Below are positions 1 through 7,685 of a DNA stretch of 14,179 nt, piece by piece. Under the pieces are notes generated by a model. The model was not told where the DNA came from, did no database searches, and was given only the letters and a program-made list of their open reading frames with translations. Position 1 is the first letter of the stretch. The number at the start of each line of letters is the position of its first letter. Origin of the DNA: an uncultured Emergencia sp. GTDB lineage: Bacteria; Bacillota; Clostridia; Peptostreptococcales; Anaerovoracaceae. Location: positions 1 to 14,179 of the forward strand of contig CALLDR010000021.1 in assembly GCA_937997955.1 (NCBI GenBank), written 5' to 3'. Both the position numbers and the translations under genes were made by a program.

Positions 1-432
1 GCACAAGTGTCGTGCCGTATGGTACACAAAGAGTGACAAAAAGTGGCGCAAGTCGCCAATGACCGCGAAGCTCCGCGAAAAAAGTGGTTCGAAGGTTTCA
101 TGCGTAGGCCCTAGGGATTGTCACAGTATCAAAAGTATAAAAAGTAAGATGAGTATGATGGCTCTGCGGATCTATGCCCAGAGTGGCCAAGTTGGCGGAA
201 TTGGGCTTTTGCGGGATTTGAGGGGATTAGCACAATTTTGCCGGAACCGCTCAGCTCATCTTCTTTGTTTTTTCGCGTGGGGCTTTGGCGGGGAGAACAA
301 AGCGCGGGCAGGAAATCCAAAGGTTCGAAAGAAAAAGTAGGATTTTTCGTGCAAATTTCTTTTGTGCTTCTTCATGTTATTTTTGAGTCAAATCCAAGAA
401 AAATAGTATGTATAACATAAAAAACTGCTTGT

Positions 433-460
433 TTGAATTATAACATAGCTGAACGATAAA
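433..460 (+). promoter_or_regulatory. Possible promoter of the surface-protein gene
   Basis: TTGAAT at 433-438 and GATAAA at 455-460 are separated by 16 bp, in an AT-rich stretch about 75 bp before the likely start codon. The -10 match is only 4 of 6 and it overlaps the left arm of the dyad at 450-477, so binding of a protein to that dyad would block it. Other pairings in this AT-rich stretch are possible. Confidence 0.35.
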
Positions 461-477
461 GTCTGATATATCGTTCA
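450..477. promoter_or_regulatory. Perfect 9-bp inverted repeat, operator-like
   Basis: TGAACGATA (450-458) and TATCGTTCA (469-477) are perfect inverted complements separated by 10 bases. The dyad lies about 55 bp upstream of the surface-protein start and overlaps the probable -10 box. No U-run follows, so it does not look like a terminator. A regulator-binding site is the simplest reading, though the regulator is unknown. Confidence 0.45.
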
Positions 478-532
478 AGATTATAGGGTGCAGTTGACTG
501 TACACAAATTTAAACAAGGGAGAACAGTGAAA

Positions 533-3500
533 ATGAAAAGGCATTTATCTAAGTTTTTCATCCTGTGCCTATCAGCTATGTTAGTCTGTTCTACGGCTTT
601 TGTTGGCTTTGCGGCGGAGCCGGGCGACGGAGAAGGATCTGATAATGGCGCGATCTCTGCGCAGAATGAAGACCAAACTGAACCTGGTGACGGAAATGGA
701 GAGACCCCATCAGAAACTTCAGAGAAAAACCCTGATGAGGAACAGCCGGAAGACTCGACGGATTCGGCGAGCTTGGACGGCAAAACCTTCGCCATTGTCA
801 ATGTGCCGAAGAAAGCGGCGATGCAGTCGAATACGATAGACTACGGCAATTTGGAGGCAAAAGACGTGTCCTCCTATTTGCAGGGAGATGCGACGAATGG
901 CTACAGGCTTGTCCTCAGAAGTGAGAAGGAGAAAGAGGCCGCAGGCATCACTCAGTGGAAGTTTATATCTGTTGGTGATGGCAATTCAAATCACTATTAC
1001 GTTACGACAACAGTTGACGGTATAACGAAGTATTTGAAGATTGGGGATCGCGGGAAGCCGATTACACTTGAAGATATGCCATCTGAGAAAGATAGTTTTA
1101 TCATAACGGTTGCAGCTGGAATAGATAATTATGAGGGTTTATTCAGGCTGTCAAAGGATAATACGGGGCAAGAGGGCAATTTTGATAATGCCGTAAATGC
1201 ATATGGCGATCCCGGGAAGATTTTTCAAGGCTTCGGCTCGTGGAATGATAGTAAAGACAACGAATGGCAGGCTCTGTGCGAGGTGGCTGTAGTGCCATAT
1301 GAAACCGTAGAGGGCACGAACCACTCCGGTTCCGTGATCAATCTGTTTGACTATTGGCTGGATGAAGGCGCAGATGGCAGAAGTGCTGCGGATGGGAATA
1401 ATAGTTGGGGAGATACAAGTAAATTGGATAATCTTAATCTCACCAAGGGAATTAACAAGGGCCATGCATTAAAATTCTATTTATACTACAAGGAATATAC
1501 TGAGGGTGACATCAACGCATGGACTGTAAGCGCTTCCCCGCATCAAAATATCGTGGCCAATACGCTGCAAGGCGGCTATCCGTATCTGACGCAAGAATCA
1601 GCGAATTCTGTGAAAGGAATTTCAAACGACAGTTATTCCGCTGAATCTCTGGCATATCTCTTCGACCCGACGATAGAAAATCTTTATAAGGAAACCTTCC
1701 AAAATGTAAAAGGCTTGCTGCAGGTCGATGACGACGGATATTATTATTACAGCAGCCAGCAGAATTTTGCTGAATTAGATGAAACAAATAACAAAATTAA
1801 TCTCTATGAGGCAGCGGGCGTGACGACTGGTGGCGGCGGTACTGATCAAACGCCTCCGGGACAGTTCTTTCCGTTCAACGATTTTGATGAGGTAAGAACC
1901 TTGAAATCTATTGATGAGCCACTCAATCACTACTTCGGCATGACTCTGACCACCCGTTTTGTCCAGAAGTACGGCGGACACACCAAAATCGATGAAGAAG
2001 ATCCTATGACCTTTGAGTTTGCCGGCGACGACGATGTGTGGATCTTCATCGACGATGTGCTGGTCGCCGACTTGGGAGGTATTCACAACAAAAGTAGCGT
2101 GAAGATAGACTTTTCGACCGGCAAAGTCACCCTCAATGAGGGGATAGAGGGGGCAAGCAGTAGTACTACGATTCACGACCAATATGTAACCGCTGGAAAG
2201 GCGGACACCGTAAATTGGACCAAAACTGGCGATAATACAATTTTTGAGGACGGCTCCTGCCACACGCTGAAGTTCTTCTATCTGGAGCGGGGCAATACGG
2301 ATTCCAATCTGGATCTGAAGTACAACCTGGGTACGTATCCGGCTACGGATATTTCCAAAGTAGACCAATACGGAAACGGCGTGGAAGGCGCGAAGTTTGA
2401 CGTATATGCGGCGGATGCAGACTATATTGTCGCTGATGAAGCAAAATCACTCTATACCGGCACTACAGACGAGAACGGCAAGATGACCTTTGTCGATGAG
2501 TACGGCATGCCGTATACTATAGCGGAGCTGGAGCAGATGTTCGGGACACACTTTGTTCTGAAAGAGACGGCGCCTGCCGGCTATCGCCAGGTGGGCAGTC
2601 AGATCAATCTGGAAGTGGTCAATCATAAGCTGCTGGTCTGCAACAATCCGCAGGAATCCGGGGCGCAGGCATCGGCTACCCTGCAGATCGAAGCGCCTGA
2701 TCAGCTGATTCCGGTAGGTGCAACCGATGAAAACGAATACAAACAATATTACAACTATGATGATTCAACCCCGAACCTGAAGGGCACTCTGTTCGCCGTC
2801 GTGCTTCGATATATCGGACCGAGGGATGCTGACGGAAACGCAACAGCTTTAAAGAAACAAGATAGCTGGGCGCCGGTTTACGGTACTCAAAAAGATGGCT
2901 TTACCGTTGTAGATGTAGGTGACGGCGATGACGACTTCATCGCAGCTGTCATCGATACAGCTCAGAAGTATGTGGAAAGCGACAATGTGTTCAGCTTCGA
3001 TAAAAGCTCCGCCACGGTACAGGCACAGCTGAACGGTATGCCCGGCGATATCCGAAATTACTACTACATGCTGGATGCTGATAACAAGGGCAAGACCGAG
3101 TATACCGTGGCTTACTACTACAGCACAGCGGACTCGCTGGAAAATGCGACGGCAGAGAACACTCAGCGCATCAATTCTGATAACAATGACGACGCCACTT
3201 GGTTTTCACGGGTGTTCGGCTCCAATATACAGATTCCGAATTTGACCAACCGGATGTTCGTTCAGAAACTGGATCAAAAGGGCAAACTGGTCAATGGAGC
3301 GACCTTTGCCATGTATCAGGTATCAGAGGAAGATGATGGGAACATTTACTACATCGCTGATGATACTGAAGGAACAAAGATACTTCTGGAGAAGGACGAT
3401 GACGGCGACAACGAGGGAGCCGCCAAAGTAGGCGGCGTGGAAGGTACCTACACGATTGAGAGCGGCGGAATCATCAAAGTTACCGCTGGCGAAACCTCGT

Positions 3501-4669
3501 ACACCATCACACCGGTTAAGAAAGAGGTGACCAAAGACGACGAAGACGCCAAGGAAAAAGGCACCGCGACCTTTACTAATTTGACGGAAGGTCAGTACTA
3601 TATTCGTGAGGTAGCAGCGCCGACAGGCTACAAGCTCAACACCAATGAGATCATGGTGCTGGTTACGAAGAATTCCATTTACGCCAATGCCGGTACTGCC
3701 AACGACGGCGTCAGCGTAGGCCGCGGCCCTGGATATATCGTTTCTACCCTGGATCAGTATGCGTCAGCGGGCCAGATCGACAACACTCTGACCTGGATCT
3801 ATACACAGCTGAAGCGTTCCGGCGAAAGCAATAAATTCAGCGATGTGACAGCTGCGAATTATGAAACGTGGGAATATATCACGAAAAATAACGCCGTGGG
3901 CGAGGGCAGCACCACGAAGGAACATATAGAAGCCCTCACGGCGTATCTGAAATACGACACCAGCGAGAAAGCCAACACCCTCTTCAACTATACGCTCAAT
4001 GACGGCGGAGGGAAAGGTGATGTAAGCACGAATATTTCCAAGACCAGACGGCTTTATACCGATGTTGGCTGGTCCTATTTGGAGATCTTCCAGGACTACG
4101 AATACGGAAAGGATCACAAAGAGACCGGCGCTGATTACGAAGATTGGCGGGAGAACGGAGACCTGTCCGGCCTCTTCTCCCGGTCGGTCTATGTGCAGGT
4201 GACAGACGAGAGCATCGAGCCAGATAATCCGCCGTACAATCCACCGGATAACCCAGACAACCCGGACAATCCGGACAATCCTGACAACCCAGACAACCCG
4301 GACAACCCGGATAATCCAGACAACCCAGATAACCCGGACAATCCTGATAACCCAGATAATCCGGACGATCCGGATAACCCGGATAATCCAGACAAACCGG
4401 ATAACCCAGATAATCCGGACGATCCAGACAACCCGGATAATCCGGACAACCCAGACAATCCGGATAATCCTGACAAACCGGGCAGCCCGAATGGGACCGG
4501 GACAGATGATCCTGACAATCCGTCGCAGACCGGTGAAACCGGAAATCCGGACACGGGAGATCAGACAGCGCCAATGCTGTGGATCACCCTTTTGGGCAGC
4601 GCGTTTATCGCTTTGATAGCCGTCATCACAGCTATGAGGGCTTACAGGAAGAGAGATATAAACAGATAA
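533..4669 (+). CDS. Sortase-anchored SpaA/fibro-slime surface protein (adhesin or pilin-like)
   Basis: A 1378-residue secreted protein predicted to be linked to the cell wall by a sortase. I chose ATG 533 because AAGGGAGA ends 9 bases upstream; GTG codons at 488 and 527 are badly placed for that site. Residues 1-28 form a signal peptide (KRH, hydrophobic core, cleavage near GFAA), followed by an acidic Ser/Pro linker. Residues about 80-250 look like a beta-rich binding domain. Residues about 447-600 match the fibro-slime (PA14-like) family, with the core GDDDVWIFIDDVLVADLGG from residue 498. Two SpaA/Cna-B folds follow, at about 606-700 (ISKVD, KETAPAGY) and 906-1050 (VQKLD, REVAAPTGY). Their Lys and Glu are placed as in domains that form internal isopeptide bonds. 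Then come 26 Pro-Asp-Asn type units (1238-1315), the sorting motif NPDTG (1338-1342), a hydrophobic segment and a basic tail. Attachment to host or other surfaces is inferred. No sortase gene is in the window. Confidence 0.93.
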   Translation: MKRHLSKFFILCLSAMLVCSTAFVGFAAEPGDGEGSDNGAISAQNEDQTEPGDGNGETPSETSEKNPDEEQPEDSTDSASLDGKTFAIVNVPKKAAMQSNTIDYGNLEAKDVSSYLQGDATNGYRLVLRSEKEKEAAGITQWKFISVGDGNSNHYYVTTTVDGITKYLKIGDRGKPITLEDMPSEKDSFIITVAAGIDNYEGLFRLSKDNTGQEGNFDNAVNAYGDPGKIFQGFGSWNDSKDNEWQALCEVAVVPYETVEGTNHSGSVINLFDYWLDEGADGRSAADGNNSWGDTSKLDNLNLTKGINKGHALKFYLYYKEYTEGDINAWTVSASPHQNIVANTLQGGYPYLTQESANSVKGISNDSYSAESLAYLFDPTIENLYKETFQNVKGLLQVDDDGYYYYSSQQNFAELDETNNKINLYEAAGVTTGGGGTDQTPPGQFFPFNDFDEVRTLKSIDEPLNHYFGMTLTTRFVQKYGGHTKIDEEDPMTFEFAGDDDVWIFIDDVLVADLGGIHNKSSVKIDFSTGKVTLNEGIEGASSSTTIHDQYVTAGKADTVNWTKTGDNTIFEDGSCHTLKFFYLERGNTDSNLDLKYNLGTYPATDISKVDQYGNGVEGAKFDVYAADADYIVADEAKSLYTGTTDENGKMTFVDEYGMPYTIAELEQMFGTHFVLKETAPAGYRQVGSQINLEVVNHKLLVCNNPQESGAQASATLQIEAPDQLIPVGATDENEYKQYYNYDDSTPNLKGTLFAVVLRYIGPRDADGNATALKKQDSWAPVYGTQKDGFTVVDVGDGDDDFIAAVIDTAQKYVESDNVFSFDKSSATVQAQLNGMPGDIRNYYYMLDADNKGKTEYTVAYYYSTADSLENATAENTQRINSDNNDDATWFSRVFGSNIQIPNLTNRMFVQKLDQKGKLVNGATFAMYQVSEEDDGNIYYIADDTEGTKILLEKDDDGDNEGAAKVGGVEGTYTIESGGIIKVTAGETSYTITPVKKEVTKDDEDAKEKGTATFTNLTEGQYYIREVAAPTGYKLNTNEIMVLVTKNSIYANAGTANDGVSVGRGPGYIVSTLDQYASAGQIDNTLTWIYTQLKRSGESNKFSDVTAANYETWEYITKNNAVGEGSTTKEHIEALTAYLKYDTSEKANTLFNYTLNDGGGKGDVSTNISKTRRLYTDVGWSYLEIFQDYEYGKDHKETGADYEDWRENGDLSGLFSRSVYVQVTDESIEPDNPPYNPPDNPDNPDNPDNPDNPDNPDNPDNPDNPDNPDNPDNPDNPDDPDNPDNPDKPDNPDNPDDPDNPDNPDNPDNPDNPDKPGSPNGTGTDDPDNPSQTGETGNPDTGDQTAPMLWITLLGSAFIALIAVITAMRAYRKRDINR
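4244..4477 (+). repeat. 26 tandem 9-bp units encoding a Pro-Asp-Asn stalk
   Basis: Twenty-six units of 9 bp run without interruption. Twenty-two encode Pro-Asp-Asn, two Pro-Asp-Asp and two Pro-Asp-Lys. Codons vary (CCG, CCA or CCT; GAT or GAC; AAT or AAC), so the DNA is less uniform than the peptide. The position just before the NPDTG signal fits an extended wall-spanning stalk. Long open frames on the opposite strand here are a by-product of the 9-bp period. Confidence 0.95.
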
Positions 4670-4684
4670 AACCAACGATGAAAG

Positions 4685-4734
4685 AAAGACAGGGAGCAGC
4701 CAGACAACCGACTGGGAGGCTTCCTGTCTTTTTG
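4685..4734 (+). terminator. Rho-independent terminator after the surface-protein gene
   Basis: AAAGACAGG (4685-4693) pairs with CCTGTCTTT (4723-4731); GCC and GGC further in extend the stem with a small internal mismatch. A run of T (4729-4733) follows. It lies 16 bases after the stop codon at 4667-4669, so the surface gene is probably transcribed alone. Confidence 0.85.
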
Positions 4735-4804
4735 ATTTGCGCAGCGCGGACGCTGCGGCCTTTGATAGATGGGAAAATTTTATGTAAGAATTGTTAAGAA
4801 AATC

Positions 4805-4833
4805 TTGAATTTCTTTCAAATGTATGGTATAGT
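4805..4833 (+). promoter_or_regulatory. Sigma-A-type promoter ahead of the decayed gene
   Basis: TTGAAT (4805-4810) and TATAGT (4828-4833) are separated by exactly 17 bp, in AT-rich DNA. About 30 bases downstream is a GGGAGGAG ribosome binding site (4861-4868). The promoter looks intact although the gene behind it appears broken. Confidence 0.7.
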
Positions 4834-4871
4834 TTTGTTAAAAATTACAAGGGAAAAACAGGGAGGAGACC

Positions 4872-5134
4872 ATAAACCACCTTTTAAAAATCGTTGAGGA
4901 AGAACTGGCATGTAAGAAAAACTGATGGACCAGGGCGAAAAGCAGTTGACCCGGACGCCGAAAGGATATTTAAATCCAGATCGAGGGAAAGAGGCGTCTC
5001 CCTTTTATCGTGGGAATTCTGCCGTGGGAAGATCCTTTGAACAAAAGATCACGGAAGATTTAGATCTGGCAGGGGATCTTTTGAGGAAAAAGAGCGCACA
5101 GGAGACCTGTACGAACTGTAGCTTTAAGAAAGTG
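4872..5134 (+). pseudogene. Frameshifted remnant of a small clostridial protein of unknown function
   Basis: After the GGGAGGAG site, the frame at 4872 begins with ATA rather than a normal start, and reads I-N-H-L-L-K-I-V-E-E-E-L-A-C-K-K-N to a TGA at 4923-4925. The ATG at 4925 overlaps that stop (TGATG) in a -1 shifted frame and continues MDQGEKQLTRTPKGYL, then GKEASPFYR and DLDLAGDLLRKK. Joined across the A-run at 4916-4921, the two pieces form one continuous amphipathic helix (IVEEEL...KLMDQGEKQL). The whole resembles, from memory, uncharacterised clostridial proteins of 100-200 residues that have an N-terminal helix, a P-x-G-Y/S-L motif and an FY/YY motif. After about 5134 the open frame becomes GC-rich Pro/Arg/Ala sequence and runs into the opposing permease gene, so the C-terminus is lost. 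Alternatives are a real 17-codon peptide coupled to a 142-residue protein, or a programmed frameshift; I find these less likely. Confidence 0.5.
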
Positions 5135-5312
5135 CGGGTCTGTCGGACGCTGTCAGCCGATTACCCCGCCGTGCCAGCCGCTGTCAGCCGCTGGCGGGTG
5201 GCCGCCAGGGGTCACCAACTATCACAAGCCGTCCCACCGGCCGTCGCCTGCCGCAGGCTGCCGCCGCCCCGTCCTGTTCCCCGCCGCGCCAGCCGCAAGC
5301 CTTCCGCCCCGT
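5135..5312. other. GC-rich spacer with a hairpin, between decayed gene and permease
   Basis: The composition changes sharply here from AT-rich to strongly GC-rich. The spacer holds a repeated string CAGCCGCTG (5174-5182 and 5185-5193) and a perfect 7-bp hairpin CTGGCGG-GTGG-CCGCCAG (5191-5208). Neither strand has a U-run after the hairpin, so I cannot call it a terminator for the permease. I see no gene. Confidence 0.45.
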
Positions 5313-6722
5313 TTATCCCCAGATCAAGGCGAACAGAAACGTGGCCGCGATGACGATGCAGGCGCCCATATCAGCTTTGGACGCGAGGATCCTTTGATGG
5401 TTCTGGATGCGGCTCCAGGCGTAGAACAGGAAACCGGGCGCGAACATCAGGGCGGAAATGATAATGTTGGAAATGCCGGTCGCGAAGAGCATGTAGAAGC
5501 CGTAGGCGGAGCCGACGATGGAGATCAGCCAGGTCTTGAAGCAGACATTGTTGTGGCCTGACCGGCTGTCCTCAAAACAGGTCTTCAGGCAGTACAGCGC
5601 CGACAGGACAAAGGGGATCATGATAGCGCTGGTTGCCAGCGTGTAAAGCGCCTGGTAGGTGGAGGACTGAAAGTAGACGATGATCAGCAGTACCTGAATG
5701 ATCGCTGCGGTCAGGACCAAAGCGCCCACCGGCGCGCGGCGGCTGTTTTCTTTGGTCAGAAAGAGGGGGAAGCAGCCCTGCAGAGCCGGAGCGTAGGCGC
5801 TGTCCGCCGTTACGATGGTGTAGGAGAACATGGCTCCGGCGATGGAAATGATGACGCCGATGTTGATCAGCACAGCGCCCCAGGGGCCTACGATGGAGGC
5901 CAGCAGCGCCGCCATGGCGGGGTCCTTCAGGCCCGCCAGCTGGCTCCGCGGCATGACGCCCATGCTGAGAATGGAAATCAGCACATATAAAATCAGAAGG
6001 AACAGGAACGAAAGCTCCGTAGCCTTTCCCGCCACGGCTGTGGACTTTGCCCGGCCGGAGATGACGACGGCTCCTTCGATGCCGGTGAAGATCCAGACCG
6101 TGGTGTAGGTGGTTTCCAGCACCTGCTTACCCAGAGACAGGCCGGTGTCCTGACCCAGAAAATTGTCCAGAAACACGTCCGCGTCAAAGGCTCTCAGAAA
6201 GATGACGAAGATCAGGAACGCGAAGATCGGCACGATCTTGGCGATGACGATGACCGTGTTGATGGTCACCGCTTCCTGGACCCCGCCCATGATCAGCAGA
6301 GTAAAGCCCCAGACCAAAGCGGAGGCGGCGGCAATAGAGAGCAGATTGTTGCCGTCGCCAAAGATGGAAAAGAAATGGCCCAGGGCGGCGAACAAAAGGG
6401 TGGCGAAGGACACCTGGGACAAAATGGCGCTGATCCAGTAGCCCCAGGCCGAGTTAAAGCCGATGTATTCCCCGAACCCTTCCCGGGCGTAGGCGTAGAT
6501 GCCGCTTTTCAGCTCGGGGCGCACGATGCTGAGCCGGTTGAAGCACATGGCCAGAGAGTACATGCCCAGCCCGGCGATGGTCCAGCCGATGAGGACGGCA
6601 AGAGTTCCCGCCCCGTTTTTGGCCATGTCGCCGAACATGTTGAAGACCCCGCTGGCCAGGGTGGTGCCGATGGCAAAGAAAGTAAGTTTGAACAGGCCGA
6701 GGCCCTGATGCTGATCGTTCAT
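5313..6722 (-). CDS. APC-superfamily amino-acid permease (basic amino acid/polyamine antiporter type)
   Basis: A 469-residue integral membrane transporter. The inner ATG at 6722 is preferred over the one at 6743, because GAGG lies 8 bases before it. The sequence is hydrophobic throughout with about 12 membrane segments. The first opens with the APC signature region (FFAIGTTLASGVFNMFGD), followed by a long charged loop with RPELKSGIYAYAREGFGEYIG, typical of the APA branch that includes arginine:ornithine and lysine exchangers. The length is normal for the family. The substrate is inferred only: a basic amino acid or its decarboxylation or deimination product is most likely. No arginine deiminase or decarboxylase gene is beside it, so the context does not decide. 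It is transcribed towards the decayed gene and away from the prepilin peptidase. Confidence 0.82.
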   Translation of the reverse strand: MNDQHQGLGLFKLTFFAIGTTLASGVFNMFGDMAKNGAGTLAVLIGWTIAGLGMYSLAMCFNRLSIVRPELKSGIYAYAREGFGEYIGFNSAWGYWISAILSQVSFATLLFAALGHFFSIFGDGNNLLSIAAASALVWGFTLLIMGGVQEAVTINTVIVIAKIVPIFAFLIFVIFLRAFDADVFLDNFLGQDTGLSLGKQVLETTYTTVWIFTGIEGAVVISGRAKSTAVAGKATELSFLFLLILYVLISILSMGVMPRSQLAGLKDPAMAALLASIVGPWGAVLINIGVIISIAGAMFSYTIVTADSAYAPALQGCFPLFLTKENSRRAPVGALVLTAAIIQVLLIIVYFQSSTYQALYTLATSAIMIPFVLSALYCLKTCFEDSRSGHNNVCFKTWLISIVGSAYGFYMLFATGISNIIISALMFAPGFLFYAWSRIQNHQRILASKADMGACIVIAATFLFALIWG

Positions 6723-6965
6723 AGTCGTATCCTCACGTATCATAGTTTCTTAGCGTTATTTTGCTGAGAACAAAAGAAAATATACGCGGCAGGCGAAAAG
6801 CTGTGGCGGCGCCGGTCCAGTCATGATAAAATAGGAGCAAAGAAGCGAAAATGCGTGGGACGCGAAGGTAAGCGTGAGAAGCGAAAATAAGCGTGAAAAG
6901 TGAATGCAGGCATGAGGTGCGAAGGGAAGCATGAGGACAAAGAAAGTTAAAAGAGGGGAAAACAA
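6723..6965. promoter_or_regulatory. Divergent intergenic region
   Basis: This 243-bp spacer must hold the start signals of the permease (-) and of the peptidase/LysR pair (+). On the minus strand, TATATT (6779-6784) could be a -10 box for the permease, but there is no clear -35. On the plus strand, GAGGGG (6953-6958) is the ribosome binding site for GTG 6966. The stretch before it is a purine-rich tandem repeat, listed separately. Confidence 0.4.
6842..6934 (+). repeat. Imperfect 19-bp tandem repeat (five units)
   Basis: Units begin at 6842 (17 bp), 6859, 6878, 6897 and 6916 (19 bp each). The approximate consensus is GAAGCGAARRTAAGCGTGA; the units starting at 6859 and 6878 match best. The array ends about 30 bases before the GTG start of the prepilin peptidase, so it is probably within its leader or promoter. 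No known element is recognised. Confidence 0.65.
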
Positions 6966-7673
6966 GTGACGGATACTTTTATCATATTGGTCAAGTGCCT
7001 GGCGGCCATTCTGGCAGGAGTCCTGGCAGGGAACGGCGCGGTGTACTGTTTTAATAAAATGCCGGCGAAATGGCTGTGCGACTATGGCGAGCAGCCGTCC
7101 GCGGAGCTTCTGGACCCATATACCCAGCGGGTCAAGAGCTACCCGTGGAAATATATCTTTACCATGCTCTTTGTGGTTTTGAATATCAAGATGGTCATGG
7201 ACGACTGGCAGTTTGCCGTGGCGGCGCTCTGCGCCATTTGGCTGCTGCTGGAAATGGCCATTGCCGATCTGAAGTACCGCATCGTGCCGGATCAGCTGGT
7301 GATCCTGCTGGCGGTCAGCGCTCTGGGGTTTCTGCCCTTTCACAGCGGCTGGCAGGACTGCCTGTTCGGCGGACTGGCTGGGTTCGGCGTCATGGGCTTT
7401 ACTGCCCTGCTGGGCCGCCTGGCCTATCGCAGAGAGACCCTGGGCGGCGGGGACATCAAGCTGTTCGCAAGCCTGGGGCTGGTCATGGGGCTTGTGGGGA
7501 TCATGGCCGTCTTTGTGCTGACCACTTTGCTCAGCGCGGGCCATTTGATCTGGCTTTTAATCCGAAAAAAGCTGAAGCGGAGCGATACCGTTCCCATGGT
7601 GCCCTACATCGCCCTTTCAGCCGCCGTTTATCTGGTGTTTCTGTGGGGCTTTGAAATGTCCTGGAATTTGTGA
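6966..7673 (+). CDS. Type IV prepilin peptidase (A24 family), short form
   Basis: A 235-residue membrane aspartic protease that would cleave the leader of type IV pilin-like or Tad/Flp prepilins at the inner membrane face. Both catalytic aspartates are visible: D101 in AIADLKYRIVPD and D163 in the GGGD motif (160-163) followed by IKL. Six or more hydrophobic segments surround them. The protein starts at GTG 6966 with GAGGGG seven bases upstream. It lacks the long cytosolic Cys-rich methyltransferase domain of full-length PilD, resembling TadV/CpaA-type or other reduced forms. A charged loop (CDYGEQPSAELLDPYTQR, from residue 38) occupies the place of that domain. No pilin or assembly ATPase gene is nearby, so its partners must be elsewhere. 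It is followed after 12 bp by the LysR gene, which suggests cotranscription. Confidence 0.88.
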   Translation: MTDTFIILVKCLAAILAGVLAGNGAVYCFNKMPAKWLCDYGEQPSAELLDPYTQRVKSYPWKYIFTMLFVVLNIKMVMDDWQFAVAALCAIWLLLEMAIADLKYRIVPDQLVILLAVSALGFLPFHSGWQDCLFGGLAGFGVMGFTALLGRLAYRRETLGGGDIKLFASLGLVMGLVGIMAVFVLTTLLSAGHLIWLLIRKKLKRSDTVPMVPYIALSAAVYLVFLWGFEMSWNL

Positions 7674-7685
7674 GCGAGGTAGTCT

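Larger units (their letters stand above)
1..487. other. Gene-free leader region upstream of the surface-protein gene
   Basis: I see no convincing gene here. The open frames in it are short, lack ribosome binding sites and have odd composition. The first 340 bases hold loosely repeated AAAAAGTGG-type strings (38-46 and 77-86) and a small hairpin, TGGCG-CAAGT-CGCCA (44-58). From about 340 onward the DNA becomes AT-rich, as expected for a promoter region. The only regulatory-looking parts are the promoter and the dyad listed separately. Confidence 0.6.

Noticed and set aside
190..330. tRNA-Leu-like string (TTGGCGGAATTGG near 192-204) and GGTTCGAA near 322
   Set aside because: It resembles a tRNA-Leu D-arm, but there is no matching D-stem closure, no anticodon arm at the right distance, and the T-loop-like string is too far away. 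No cloverleaf can be built.
59..340. Open frame of 93 codons on the plus strand
   Set aside because: No ribosome binding site, low-complexity peptide and no recognisable domain; composition looks non-coding.
488..532. Longer N-terminus of the surface protein from GTG 488
   Set aside because: It would put 15 polar residues before a clear signal peptide, and the ribosome binding site lies downstream of it.
3764..4819. Long minus-strand open frames over the Pro-Asp-Asn repeat
   Set aside because: They are created by the 9-bp period (repeated Gly-Leu-Ser or Arg-Ile-Val strings) and lie opposite a convincing gene.
4925..5353. A complete 142-residue protein
   Set aside because: Only the first 70 residues look like protein; the rest is Pro/Arg/Ala-rich GC sequence and overlaps the opposing permease gene. 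It is better explained as a remnant.
6756..7544. 262-codon minus-strand open frame
   Set aside because: Opposite the clear prepilin peptidase gene, low-complexity Gln/His-rich peptide, no domain; a shadow frame.
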